This document shows, piece after piece, positions 20,217 through 28,385 of a stretch of DNA of 64,000 nt. The first letter of the stretch is position 1; every line of letters begins with the position of its first letter. The position numbers were made by a program, and so were the translations under genes. Origin of the DNA: Desulfovibrionaceae bacterium (lineage in GTDB: Bacteria > Desulfobacterota > Desulfovibrionia > Desulfovibrionales > Desulfovibrionaceae); the NCBI GenBank assembly GCA_015709205.1, contig JACCQO010000003.1, positions 62,001-126,000 of the forward strand, read 5' to 3'. The notes below the pieces were generated by a model. That model ran no database searches and was not told where the DNA came from. It worked only from the letters and a program-made list of their open reading frames with translations.

Positions 20217-21161
20217 ATGGAAACCGCCACTTCGCAGCTACGGGAACCGATCGCGCCCCAGGTGCGGCCAGAAACCGAGCGCAGCATTCTCATCACCGTG
20301 GGCGAGGAGCCGCAGCACCTCTATGCTGCGCGCTTCGCCGCCCACTTCTTCCAGGAAGTGCCCAACGTACGTTTCACCCTGCTGGGCGTCCTGCCCCCGG
20401 AGGAGACCGAGATCCGGGGATTCTACCGCACCGTGGTCGGCACCGGACAGATGGACGAGGACGTGCGCAAGCTGCACACGGACCGCCGCCGCGAGGCCCT
20501 GGAAACCGCACGGCGCCTGCTCATGAGCGGCGGCGCGGGCAAGGGCGACATCAACGTGCGCCTGCGCACCCAGCGCACCTCCATGGTCCTGGACATCATC
20601 GACGAGGCCGCGCTCGGCGGCTACGACGCCTGCGCCCTGGGCAACCGCGGCCGCACCTGGCTCGACGACATGCTCGAAGGCACGGAGAACATCACCAAGG
20701 AAATCATCGAGCGGTCCTGCGGCATCCCCCTGTGGCTGTGCCGCACCCCGGCCCCCAGCGGCCGCGACGTGCTGCTCTGCGTGGACGGGAGCGAACCCGC
20801 CAACCGCATGGCCCGCCACGTGGGCCGCATCCTGGGCTCCTCGGGCGCGCACCGCGTGACCATCCTGCGCGTGCGCCGCGAGGGCGCGGCCAACCCCGAG
20901 GAACCGGAAATCACGTTCGCCGCGGCGCGCGCCCTGCTCGAGGCCGAGGGCGTGCCCCCGCACACCATCACCACGCGGGTGGTGGAGGACAACGATCCCG
21001 CCCGCGCGATCCTCAACGAGGCCGAATACGGCCGATTCGCAGTGGTCGCTGCGGGACGCGGCGGCGCGGGAGGAGGATTGCTGAGAAGGCTCTTCATGGG
21101 CTCCGTCTCCCACGCCCTGTACAACCGCCTCACCGACGCGGCCCTCTGGGTCTGCTGCTGA
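20217..21161 (+). CDS. Tandem universal stress protein (UspA family)
   Basis: Cytoplasmic stress protein of 314 residues built from two Usp-like halves (about 20-165 and 178-312). The first half carries the AHFFQEVPNVRFTLLGVLPPEE region and the second LLCVDGSEPANRMARHVGRIL and VVAAGRGGAGGGLLRRLFMGSV. The latter resembles the G-2x-G-9x-G-(S/T) nucleotide-binding motif of ATP-binding Usp proteins, so the second half probably binds ATP. A strong AAGGAGGA site 7 bases before the ATG at 20217 decides the start over an ATG at 20142. Expression should depend on sigma-54 and therefore on an NtrC-type activator, most simply the one encoded at 23148. Confidence 0.88.
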   Translation: METATSQLREPIAPQVRPETERSILITVGEEPQHLYAARFAAHFFQEVPNVRFTLLGVLPPEETEIRGFYRTVVGTGQMDEDVRKLHTDRRREALETARRLLMSGGAGKGDINVRLRTQRTSMVLDIIDEAALGGYDACALGNRGRTWLDDMLEGTENITKEIIERSCGIPLWLCRTPAPSGRDVLLCVDGSEPANRMARHVGRILGSSGAHRVTILRVRREGAANPEEPEITFAAARALLEAEGVPPHTITTRVVEDNDPARAILNEAEYGRFAVVAAGRGGAGGGLLRRLFMGSVSHALYNRLTDAALWVCC

Positions 21162-21666
21162 GGCAAGCCGCGACGCGGCGGGGGCGGGCCGAAGCAATGG
21201 GCCCCGGCCGCAGGCGGCGAAGATAGCATCGTTGCGCCGTTCGACGAACGGCGCACGAAAGAGGCCCGGACACGGCGGCCGCCCCGTGCGAGCAACCCGT
21301 CCCCATGCGCCCGGCCCGCGCAGGCGCGGGGCGGCCGCCACCTCAAGCCGCCCGGCGGTCCCCCCGTCGGGCGGCCCTTTCCGGGCCCTCTGGCGCTCGC
21401 CGCGCCGGACGCGTCCTCAGCGCCCGGCGCGGCGAACGTTCTCGGTCCGGCCGCACCCGCCCGGGCGCGGCAGCATCGCCTCCCCCCGCCGGAGCCCTCC
21501 GCACCGGACTCGCGCCAACGGGGCGTCGCGCCTTCCGGCACGCGGGCGGGCGACGCAACCGGCCGCGCCGCTTCCCTTTCCACCGTCTCTGGCGTATACA
21601 CGGACCCGGAACCCAACCAGACGGGCAGGGGATCGCCGCACGCCCCCGGCGCCCGCATCGAGCGCC
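21162..21666. other. 505-base intergenic region before the sensor kinase
   Basis: No convincing gene is seen. It contains a 23-base palindrome (21233-21255) and a 13-base inverted repeat with arms at 21274-21286 and 21327-21339. No sigma-54 element or clear sigma-70 promoter was found. Confidence 0.5.
21233..21255. repeat. 23-base perfect palindrome
   Basis: TGCGCCGTTCG and CGAACGGCGCA flank a central A. It has no T-run on either side, so it is either a weak terminator for the stress protein gene or a protein-binding site. Confidence 0.5.
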
Positions 21667-23163
21667 ATGTTCAAGCCCTTAAGCCTGCGCCTCAAGGTCG
21701 CCCTGCTGCTGGCCGCCCTGCTCGCCGTCTCCACCCTCGGCGGCCTGGGCACCTTGTGGTTCATCAACCGCACCCAGTCCACCTACACCGAGATCATGGA
21801 CCGGGACATCACCGCCCTGGCCGCGGCGCACGGGCTCATGAGCGCCCTGGCCTCGCAGAAGGGCTACGTCACCGACTATCTCTCCACCGACGATCCCGAG
21901 TGGCTCGACCGCATGAACGAGCACCACCAGGCCTTCGAGCACTGGATCTCCCGCGCGCGCCAGTCCGCCCTGGAGGAGGGCGCGCACACCGTGCTCAACC
22001 GCATCGAGGCCGAGTACCTGCGCCTGGCCTTCGACCGAGGCCGCATCGTGGAGCTGCACCAACAGAGCCGCGAACAGGAGAGCGCGGCCGTGCACGTGGA
22101 GTACCGGGACCGATTCAAAAAAATCTACGAGCTCTGCCAGGACTACAAACGGCTGCACGAACGTTCCATCGCGGCCAGCCGCGAGGAGTACGACACCCAG
22201 ACGCGCACCGTGGCCGCCCTGGCCTGGGTGGCCCTGTCCCTGAGCGCGGGCGCGTGCGTGCTCCTGGCCTGGATCCTGTTCCGCAACATCCTCGGCCCCA
22301 TCCGCCGCCTGGCCCTGAGCCCCGGCGGCCAGGCCCCGGGACCGGCCGACGCCCCGGGCTTTCCCGACGAGGTCGAGGCCCTGGCCTCCAAGGTGCGCGG
22401 GCTCATCGGCGACGTGGAGCAGGCCCAGGGCAAGCTCGACGCCAGCCGCCAGGTCCTGGCCCAGTCCGAGAAGATGGCCACCGTGGGCAAGCTGGCAGCG
22501 GGCGTGGCCCACTCCATCCGCAACCCGCTGACCTCCGTGAAGATGCGCCTGTTCTCCCTGGAGCGTTCCCTGGAGCTGGACGTTGCGCAGAAGGAGGACT
22601 TCGCCGTGGTCGCCGAGGAAATCGGGCACATCGACACCATCGTGCACAACTTCCTGGAATTCGCGCGCCGCCCCAAGCTCAAGTTCCGGCGCATGGACCC
22701 GGCCGAGGTCGTGGACATGACCCTGCTGCTGCTCAACCAACGGTTGGAATCCGGCGGGATCAAGGTGCGCTTCGAACGGCCCGAGCGCGCGCCGCACCTG
22801 GCCATCGACGCCGAGCAGCTCAAGGAGGCCTTCGCCAACCTGCTGCTCAACGCCCTGGAGGTCATGCCCGGCGGCGGGCGCATCGACATCTCCATGGAGG
22901 AGGGCGTGCTCGAGCCCCTGGGCCGCGCCGTGGTCTTCCGCTTCTCGGACAACGGCCCCGGCATCGCCCCGGACATCCAGGAGAAGATCTTCGAGCCCTT
23001 CTTCAGCACCAAGGAGGAGGGGTCCGGCCTCGGGCTGTCCATCGTGCGCCGCATCGTGGAGGGCCACGGCGGCTGGCTGCACGTGCATTCCAAGGAGGGC
23101 GACGGCGCGACCTTCGTCATCGCCCTGCCCTGCGAAAGGAGGGAGACGTGGCTTCGATCCTGA
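21667..23163 (+). CDS. Membrane sensor histidine kinase (NtrB-like), partner of the sigma-54 activator
   Basis: A 498-residue kinase with TM1 (about 9-31), a helical periplasmic domain of about 155 residues (four-helix-bundle type, beginning NRTQSTYTEIMDRD), TM2 (about 190-212), a HAMP-like linker, HisKA and HATPase. His282 lies in GVAHSIRNPLTSVKMRL, an AHSIRNPL variant typical of kinases paired with NtrC-family regulators. ATP-binding boxes are NLLLNALEVMPGGG, DNGPGIAPD and GSGLGLSIV. The regulator gene starts 16 bases before this gene ends, so they form a coupled pair. Start choice: the ATG at 21667 begins directly at MFKPLSLRLKVALLLAALL, but no good ribosome site is visible. Confidence 0.92.
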   Translation: MFKPLSLRLKVALLLAALLAVSTLGGLGTLWFINRTQSTYTEIMDRDITALAAAHGLMSALASQKGYVTDYLSTDDPEWLDRMNEHHQAFEHWISRARQSALEEGAHTVLNRIEAEYLRLAFDRGRIVELHQQSREQESAAVHVEYRDRFKKIYELCQDYKRLHERSIAASREEYDTQTRTVAALAWVALSLSAGACVLLAWILFRNILGPIRRLALSPGGQAPGPADAPGFPDEVEALASKVRGLIGDVEQAQGKLDASRQVLAQSEKMATVGKLAAGVAHSIRNPLTSVKMRLFSLERSLELDVAQKEDFAVVAEEIGHIDTIVHNFLEFARRPKLKFRRMDPAEVVDMTLLLLNQRLESGGIKVRFERPERAPHLAIDAEQLKEAFANLLLNALEVMPGGGRIDISMEEGVLEPLGRAVVFRFSDNGPGIAPDIQEKIFEPFFSTKEEGSGLGLSIVRRIVEGHGGWLHVHSKEGDGATFVIALPCERRETWLRS

Positions 23164-24563
23164 TCGTGGACGACGACGCGCAGCTGCGCAAAAGCTTCCA
23201 GCGCGTGCTGGCGGCCGAGGGGTTCGCCACGCGCACCGCGTCCTCGGGCGAGGACGGCATCAAGGAGGTGGCCGCCGAGCGCCCGGACCTCGTGGTCATG
23301 GACGTGCGCCTGCCGGGCATGAACGGGCTGGAGGCCTTCAAGGCCATGCGCGAACGCGAGCCCGCCCTGCCGGTGATCATCATGACCGCCTACGGCACCA
23401 CGGACACGGCCATCGAGGCCACCAAGATGGGCGCCTTCGACTACGTGCTCAAGCCCTTCGACGTGCCCGCGGTGCTCGCGCTCATCGACAAGGCCCTGAG
23501 CACCGCCGTGCGCGAGCAGCGCACTCCCGAGGCCGCCGGGCACCCGCAGCCCGACGTGCTGCTCGGCCGCAGCCAGGCCATGCAGGACCTCTGCAAGGCC
23601 ATCGGCCGCGCCGCGCCCACGGACGCCACGATCCTCATCCAGGGCGAATCCGGCACGGGCAAGGAGCTCATCGCCCGCACCCTGCACCGCCACAGCCTGC
23701 GCGCCGAGCGGCCCTTCCAGGTCATCAACTGCGTGGCCATTCCCGAAACCCTGCTGGAGAGCGAGCTCTTCGGCTACGAAAAGGGCGCCTTCACCGGCGC
23801 CTCCAACCGCCGCGTGGGCAAGATCGAGCAGGCCAACCGCGGCACCGTGTTCCTGGACGAGATCGGGGACATGCCCCTGGGCATCCAGGCCAAGCTCCTG
23901 CGCCTGCTCCAGGAGCGCCAGATCGAACGCCTCGGCGGGCACCAGACCATCGCGGTGGACGTGCGCATCCTGGCCGCCACCAACCGCGACCTGGAGGCCG
24001 CCGTGGCCGCCGGGCACTTCCGCGAGGACCTCTACTACCGCCTCAAGGTCGTGACCCTGTCCCTGCCACCCCTGCGCGAGCGCAGCGAGGACGTGCCCAT
24101 CCTGGCGCGCCACTTCCTGGAGCGCTTCGCCGCCGAACTCGGCGTGCCCAACCCGGGCCTGACCGTGGCCGCCGAACGGCTGCTGATCGAACACGACTGG
24201 CCCGGCAACGTGCGCGAGCTGGCCAACGCCGTGCACAAGGGGCTGATCTTCAGTCGGGGCGGGCCGCTGGAGGCCGAGGACCTGGCCGAAACCCTGGCCC
24301 ACTCCGGCGCCTCGGACGCGCCGGGCGCGGCCGACGCCGAGGAGGTCATGCGCCGCTGGGTGCGCGCGCGGCTCAAGTCCGCGGACTCGGACAACCTCTT
24401 CGAGTCCATGGCCGACCGTTTCGGGGCCCTGATCGTGGCCGAGGCCCTGGCCATGACCGGCGGCAACCGCACGCGCGCGGCCAAGCTCCTGGGCCTGTCG
24501 CGCCCCACCCTGCTCGCGCGCATCGACAAGTACGGCCTCAAGGTGACCACCTCGGTGGCCTGA
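23148..24563 (+). CDS. Sigma-54-dependent response regulator (NtrC family activator)
   Basis: A 471-residue enhancer-binding activator. The N-terminal receiver has acceptor Asp52 in VVMDVRLPGMNG. The AAA+ domain carries Walker A GESGTGKE at 166-173, the sigma-54 contact loop GAFTGA at 213-218 and Walker B GTVFLDEIGD. The C-terminal Fis-type helix-turn-helix reads TRAAKLLGLSRPTLLARIDKYGL. Translation starts at GTG (23148) with AGGAGGGAG just upstream, inside the end of the kinase gene. All motifs needed for activity are intact. The nearest sigma-54 promoters lie on both sides, at 20121 and 24833, which makes the stress protein and the receiver/TauE genes its likely targets. Confidence 0.95.
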   Translation: MASILIVDDDAQLRKSFQRVLAAEGFATRTASSGEDGIKEVAAERPDLVVMDVRLPGMNGLEAFKAMREREPALPVIIMTAYGTTDTAIEATKMGAFDYVLKPFDVPAVLALIDKALSTAVREQRTPEAAGHPQPDVLLGRSQAMQDLCKAIGRAAPTDATILIQGESGTGKELIARTLHRHSLRAERPFQVINCVAIPETLLESELFGYEKGAFTGASNRRVGKIEQANRGTVFLDEIGDMPLGIQAKLLRLLQERQIERLGGHQTIAVDVRILAATNRDLEAAVAAGHFREDLYYRLKVVTLSLPPLRERSEDVPILARHFLERFAAELGVPNPGLTVAAERLLIEHDWPGNVRELANAVHKGLIFSRGGPLEAEDLAETLAHSGASDAPGAADAEEVMRRWVRARLKSADSDNLFESMADRFGALIVAEALAMTGGNRTRAAKLLGLSRPTLLARIDKYGLKVTTSVA

Positions 24564-24875
24564 TCCGCGCCCCGGCCGGCCCGGGCCGGCGTCTGCCCGG
24601 TTGCCGGCCGGTTGCCGGGCGGTCCCGCAGGGCCGCTTCGACGCGCCGCCGTTGCGGCCGTTTTCCGGCCGTCCGCCCCCGCCTCCCCACGCGCGCCGTG
24701 CAGCGCGCGGCTTTGCCAGACCGTAAAAAATCCTGACAGCCCGTCCCGCGCCCGTTCCGGGCGCCGCCGCGCCGCGCCTGCGCAACACATCCTAATCACG
24801 GCATTTTTCGCAAAGCCCCCTGTGCGCCGTTCTGGCACGGCCCTTGCCATTGTCCGGGCAAGCCCGGAGCACGCC
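24564..24875. other. Intergenic region with the receiver/tauE promoter
   Basis: No gene is seen. Besides the sigma-54 element at 24833, an 11-base tandem duplication (CCGGTTGCCGG) lies at 24597-24618. TAAAAAATCCT at 24724 resembles TAAAAATTCCT at 20094 before the other sigma-54 promoter, but at a different distance. Confidence 0.5.
24833..24847 (+). promoter_or_regulatory. Sigma-54 (-24/-12) promoter for the receiver-tauE operon
   Basis: TGGCACGGCCCTTGC is identical to the element at 20121. The start codon of the receiver gene follows 28 bases after it, so the leader is very short. Confidence 0.9.
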
Positions 24876-25292
24876 ATGTCGCCAACCCCACGTATTCTGA
24901 TCACCGACCGCAATCCCAACGTGCGGGAGCTGCTCAGGCGCGAATTCGCCAAGCACGGGGTCCGTGCGGACACGGCCCGGGACGGGCGCGAAGTCTGCGC
25001 CCGGCTCTGCTCGCCCGAGCCGCCGCACCTGCTGGTGCTCGACCCGGAGATTCCGCACGCCGGGAGCATGGGCGAATGGGCCCGCCGCCGCGGAGGCGCA
25101 GGCCCCGTGGCCGTGGTCCTGAACACCTTCACCCCGGACGCCCCCGGCCCCCTGGCCGGCCTGGCCGTGGCCGTGGTGGAGAAGGACCCGGACACCGACC
25201 TGCTCTGGGAGCGGGTCAGGGCCATTCTGGCGCAACGCGGCGCCGGGACGGGGGCCGGGGCCGAACCAAAGGCGCAAGCCGCTCCGGGCTAG
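24876..25292 (+). CDS. Stand-alone receiver-domain protein
   Basis: A 138-residue CheY-like protein with no output domain. It begins RILITDRNPNVRELLRREF. The acidic pocket is reduced to one Asp (TDRN) where typical receivers have two acidic residues. The phospho-acceptor position is the Asp of LVLDPEIPHAG, the Thr/Ser position lies in VVLNTFTP, and the conserved Lys in VVEKDP. The last 15 residues are Ala/Gly-rich. It is the first gene after the second sigma-54 promoter and precedes tauE by 160 bases, so it may be a phosphate sink or an adaptor in the same circuit. The degenerate pocket leaves phosphorylation uncertain. Confidence 0.78.
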   Translation: MSPTPRILITDRNPNVRELLRREFAKHGVRADTARDGREVCARLCSPEPPHLLVLDPEIPHAGSMGEWARRRGGAGPVAVVLNTFTPDAPGPLAGLAVAVVEKDPDTDLLWERVRAILAQRGAGTGAGAEPKAQAAPG

Positions 25293-25327
25293 CCGGGGTG
25301 AAACGCATTTCAGGCCATCGGGGCCGA

Positions 25328-25381
25328 CTGCCGCGGGCGGCGCAGCGCCCGGCGGGGCGCGGGGAGCGCCGCCCGCGGCAG
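25328..25381 (+). repeat. Long perfect hairpin between receiver gene and tauE
   Basis: CTGCCGCGGGCGGCGC and GCGCCGCCCGCGGCAG form a perfect 16-bp stem with a 22-base loop. There is no T-run. It could reduce read-through or stabilise the downstream mRNA. Confidence 0.7.
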
Positions 25382-25452
25382 GGGAAGATCGCGACGCGGC
25401 GCACCGGGGACAGCCCCGCGCCGTCCACCACGAACCAAGAGGAAAGAGGGAG

Positions 25453-26715
25453 ATGACGAAACACCTGCGCGCTTTCTACGACATGCTCATGCAGGCCTCG
25501 CGGGAACACGCCAAGTGGGACTACGAGGCCTCCATGACCATCATGCGGAGCAAGAAACGGCTCCTCATCCTGCTCTGTCTGGCCGTTCCGGCCCTGATCT
25601 TCGCCGTGGCCCTGGCCGGGGACACCCTGCCCGCCATGCTCGGCGGCAAGAAGGCCTACACCCCGGCCTTCTACACCCCGGCCATCTTCGCCGTGTCCAT
25701 CCTCATCGGCCTGGCCGCCGGACTGATCACCGGGTGCATCGGCGCGGGCGGCGGCTTCATCATCACCCCGGCGCTGATGAGCGCGGGCATCAAGGGCATC
25801 CTGGCCGTGGGCACGGACCTGTTCCACATCTTCGCCAAGGCGATCATGGGCACGGCCGTGCACAAGAAGCTGGGCAACGTCTCCGTGCCGCTGGCCGTGG
25901 CCTTCCTCGGCGGCTCGATCATCGGCGTGCTCGGCGGCGGCGTGATCAACCGCGCCCTCTACGAGATCAACCCGGTGCTCTCGGACATGTTCATCAGCCT
26001 GGTCTACGTGGTCCTGCTCGGCTTCCTCGGCATCTACTCGATGATCGACTTCCTCAAGCTGCGCAAGTCCGACACGGGCGGCGACGCCCACGGCTCGGCC
26101 CCCAGCGGCAAGCAGGGGTTGCCCACCAAGCTGCAGTCCATGAACATCCCGCCGATGATCACCTTCGACACCGACCTGGTGCCCGGCGGCAAGCGCATCT
26201 CCGGCGTGTTCGTGGCCCTGTGCGGCTCGGTGGTCGGCTTCACCGCGGCGATCATGGGCGTGGGCGGCGGCTTCCTGACCTTCCCGATGTTCGTCTACAT
26301 CCTCGGCGTGAGCTCCTTCACCACCGTGGGCACGGACATCCTGCAGATCATCTTCACCGCCGGTTTCGCGGCCATCAGCCAGTACGCCATCTACGGGTTC
26401 ATCTTCTACACCCTGGCCATGGGCATGCTCCTCGGCTCGCTCTTCGGCATCCAGATCGGCGCGCTGACCACCCGCGTGGTCAAGGGCATCTACATCCGCG
26501 GCTTCTACGCCACGGCCATCCTGGCCGGTTTCGTCAACCGCCTCTTCGCCCTGCCGGGCAAGCTGGGCGAAATGAAGATCATCAGCATCGACCCCGGGCT
26601 GTCCGGCACCCTCACGCAGATGGGCAACTGGGCCTTCTTCGTGGTCGTGGGCATCTTCGGCGTGTGGGTCATCGGCATGTTCTTCAGCAACATCGGCAAG
26701 CTGAAGGAGGCGTAA
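25453..26715 (+). CDS. TauE/SafE family anion (sulfite/sulfonate-type) exporter
   Basis: Inner-membrane protein of 420 residues with about eight to nine helices after a 35-residue cytoplasmic N-terminus. The two repeated TauE halves are visible: GLAAGLITGCIGAGGGFIITPALMSAGI (shown in part: GAGGGFIITPAL) and GFTAAIMGVGGGFLTFPMFV, the latter with the GVGGGxxxxP signature. The loop between them (about 205-240) is hydrophilic. Known TauE/SafE members export sulfite, sulfoacetate or related anions. GAAAGAGGGAG precedes the ATG. It overlaps functionally with the next gene, which starts one base after its stop. Dependence on the sigma-54 promoter at 24833 is inferred from the absence of a closer promoter. 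Confidence 0.88.
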   Translation: MTKHLRAFYDMLMQASREHAKWDYEASMTIMRSKKRLLILLCLAVPALIFAVALAGDTLPAMLGGKKAYTPAFYTPAIFAVSILIGLAAGLITGCIGAGGGFIITPALMSAGIKGILAVGTDLFHIFAKAIMGTAVHKKLGNVSVPLAVAFLGGSIIGVLGGGVINRALYEINPVLSDMFISLVYVVLLGFLGIYSMIDFLKLRKSDTGGDAHGSAPSGKQGLPTKLQSMNIPPMITFDTDLVPGGKRISGVFVALCGSVVGFTAAIMGVGGGFLTFPMFVYILGVSSFTTVGTDILQIIFTAGFAAISQYAIYGFIFYTLAMGMLLGSLFGIQIGALTTRVVKGIYIRGFYATAILAGFVNRLFALPGKLGEMKIISIDPGLSGTLTQMGNWAFFVVVGIFGVWVIGMFFSNIGKLKEA

Positions 26716-26716
26716 C

Positions 26717-27424
26717 ATGGCTGCGAGCAAGAAAGAATTCTTCAAGGGCGCGACCATGGCGGTGATCTTCTTCATCGTCCTGGCCTACATGTTCAGCCCC
26801 TCCTTCGGCGACGGCCGCAACGCCTTCAGCGCGTCGGACGACCTGTTCAACTCCATCTCCAAGGGCTCGACCTACTACATCCCGTCCCTGCGCGAGCAGG
26901 TGCAGCCCCTGGGCGGCAAGGTCTTCAAGGCCACGGTCGAGCTCAAGAGCGACAAGCTGGCCGGCAACGCCGAGCACATCTTCGCCACGGCCGGGGCCGA
27001 GGCCAAGGCCGCGGGCCAGGGCTGCGAGGTCTCCGGCGACCTGGGCGCGGTGCTCACCCGCGTGCTCGACGACTCCGACGCCATGTTCCACAACAAGGGC
27101 GACGCGCTCAGCTCGGCCTACGGCATCGAGGAGCGCGAGGCCATGTACACCTGGTGGCGGGCCCTGACCTCCCTGGAGACCGAGCTCAAGCACCAGAAGG
27201 AGTTCAAGGCCGCCAAGGTCGTCTCCGAGGTCATCAAGCGCGGAGTCGAGGTGGGCTACAACTACTACGGCATCGTGCCCCAGAGCGCGGCCGGCGACGC
27301 GGGCGTGCTGACCTTCGCCCTGATCTTCTACGTGGTCTACACCCTGTGGTGGGGCTACTCGATCTTCTTCATGGCCGAGGGCATGGGCCTGGCCATGAAG
27401 GGCGGGCACAAGAAGGAAACCTAG
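26717..27424 (+). CDS. Conserved membrane protein of unknown function, partner of TauE
   Basis: I do not recognise a named family. The 235-residue protein has one hydrophobic helix near the N-terminus (about 13-30, ATMAVIFFIVLAYMF), a soluble periplasmic-type domain of about 165 residues and a second helix near the C-terminus (about 195-222, TFALIFYVVYTLWWGYSIFF). It ends with a Lys/Gly-rich tail. The soluble part contains one cysteine (QGCEVSGDLG). The start follows the tauE stop by a single base, with AAGGAGG inside the end of tauE, so the two are translationally linked. A subunit or regulator of the exporter is the simplest reading. Confidence 0.75.
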   Translation: MAASKKEFFKGATMAVIFFIVLAYMFSPSFGDGRNAFSASDDLFNSISKGSTYYIPSLREQVQPLGGKVFKATVELKSDKLAGNAEHIFATAGAEAKAAGQGCEVSGDLGAVLTRVLDDSDAMFHNKGDALSSAYGIEEREAMYTWWRALTSLETELKHQKEFKAAKVVSEVIKRGVEVGYNYYGIVPQSAAGDAGVLTFALIFYVVYTLWWGYSIFFMAEGMGLAMKGGHKKET

Positions 27425-27483
27425 GCCCTCGAAGGCGTGCGGCGCGGCCCGAACGGACCGCGGCGGCGCATCCCCCCATATGC

Positions 27484-27515
27484 GGCGGGGCCCCTCGGGG
27501 CCCCGCCGATCCTTT
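27484..27515 (+). terminator. Terminator after the tauE operon
   Basis: GGCGGGGCCCC and GGGGCCCCGCC form a stem with a TC loop followed by GATCCTTTT. It may also act on the converging minus-strand transcript. Confidence 0.65.
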
Positions 27516-27578
27516 TCCAGGAGGCGAAAGGTAGGGGAAGGGCGGGCGTCCCTGGCCGGATGCGGCGCCGGGCTGAAT

Positions 27579-28385
27579 TCAGCGCCGCGCCAGGGCGTAG
27601 AGCTGGGCGCCGCTCGTGCGGGAGTTGAACAGAAAGAGAACACGCAGCGCGGCGCAGACCAGACGCTGCGCGGGCGTGTAGCGGCCCTGCCCGAAGGAGG
27701 CCAGGGCCTTTTGCGGGTTCAGGTTGGCCAGCCGCTTGGAGAGGTCGTGGAAGGGGAAGCCCTCGTTCCAGACCCGCACCTCGGAGAACCCGGCCCCGCG
27801 CAGCAGCGCCTCCATCTCCGCCGCGCGCCAGTGGCGCACGTGGCCCACGTGGCGCTCGGTGGCGTGCACCGGTCCGCTCTGGGTGCTGAGGGCCAGCGTC
27901 CCGCCCGGGACCAACGCCCCGGCCACGTTGGCCAGATAGTTCTCCGGCGCGTCCACGTGCTCGATGACCTCGCTGCTCACGGCCATGTCCACCCGGGGCC
28001 AGGGAAAGGCGAAGTCCGGCGCGGAGAGATCCGCCGCCGCAAAGGCCACCGAGGGCATGCGCTCGGCGTCGTCCGCCACCAGGGGCGCGGAGAGGTCCAG
28101 CCCGAAGAGCTGGGCCGCGGGCATGGCCCGGGCCACTTCGGCGAGCAGCGCGCCGTTGCCGCAGCCGAAGTCGCACAGTCGCGACGGCCGCGCGGCGCGC
28201 ACCAGCTCCAGGATGCGGCGCACGCGAAAGACCGGCGCGGCCATCAGGGTCCAGTAGTCGTCCTGCCCGCCGCTGAGGCGGTCGTAGAAGGCGCGGTTGC
28301 GGGCGGCCGCGTCCCTTCGGTGTGTCCTGTCCCCGGCGTCGCCGGTCCTTTCGCCCGTCTCCACGGTGCTCCTCCTTGGGTTCAT
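27579..28385 (-). CDS. Class I SAM-dependent methyltransferase
   Basis: A 268-residue methyltransferase. SAM-binding motif I is LCDFGCGNGALLAEVA, motif II is FGLDLS, and the post-I region includes VSSEVIEHVDAPENYLANVAG, as in methyltransferase-11/23 proteins acting on small molecules, lipids or glycans. The ATG overlaps the asnB stop (ATGA), so it is coupled to asnB. Its neighbours are asparagine synthase, a polytopic membrane protein and a glycosyltransferase, which points to modification of a surface glycan or its precursor rather than RNA or protein. The acceptor is unknown. Confidence 0.85.
   Translation of the reverse strand: MNPRRSTVETGERTGDAGDRTHRRDAAARNRAFYDRLSGGQDDYWTLMAAPVFRVRRILELVRAARPSRLCDFGCGNGALLAEVARAMPAAQLFGLDLSAPLVADDAERMPSVAFAAADLSAPDFAFPWPRVDMAVSSEVIEHVDAPENYLANVAGALVPGGTLALSTQSGPVHATERHVGHVRHWRAAEMEALLRGAGFSEVRVWNEGFPFHDLSKRLANLNPQKALASFGQGRYTPAQRLVCAALRVLFLFNSRTSGAQLYALARR

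Noticed and set aside
21274-21339. Inverted repeat GGCGGCCGCCCCG with a 40-base loop
   Set aside because: All-GC arms with a long loop are likely by chance in this composition.
24597-24618. Tandem CCGGTTGCCGG duplication
   Set aside because: Short, GC-rich and downstream of a stop codon; probably slippage without function.
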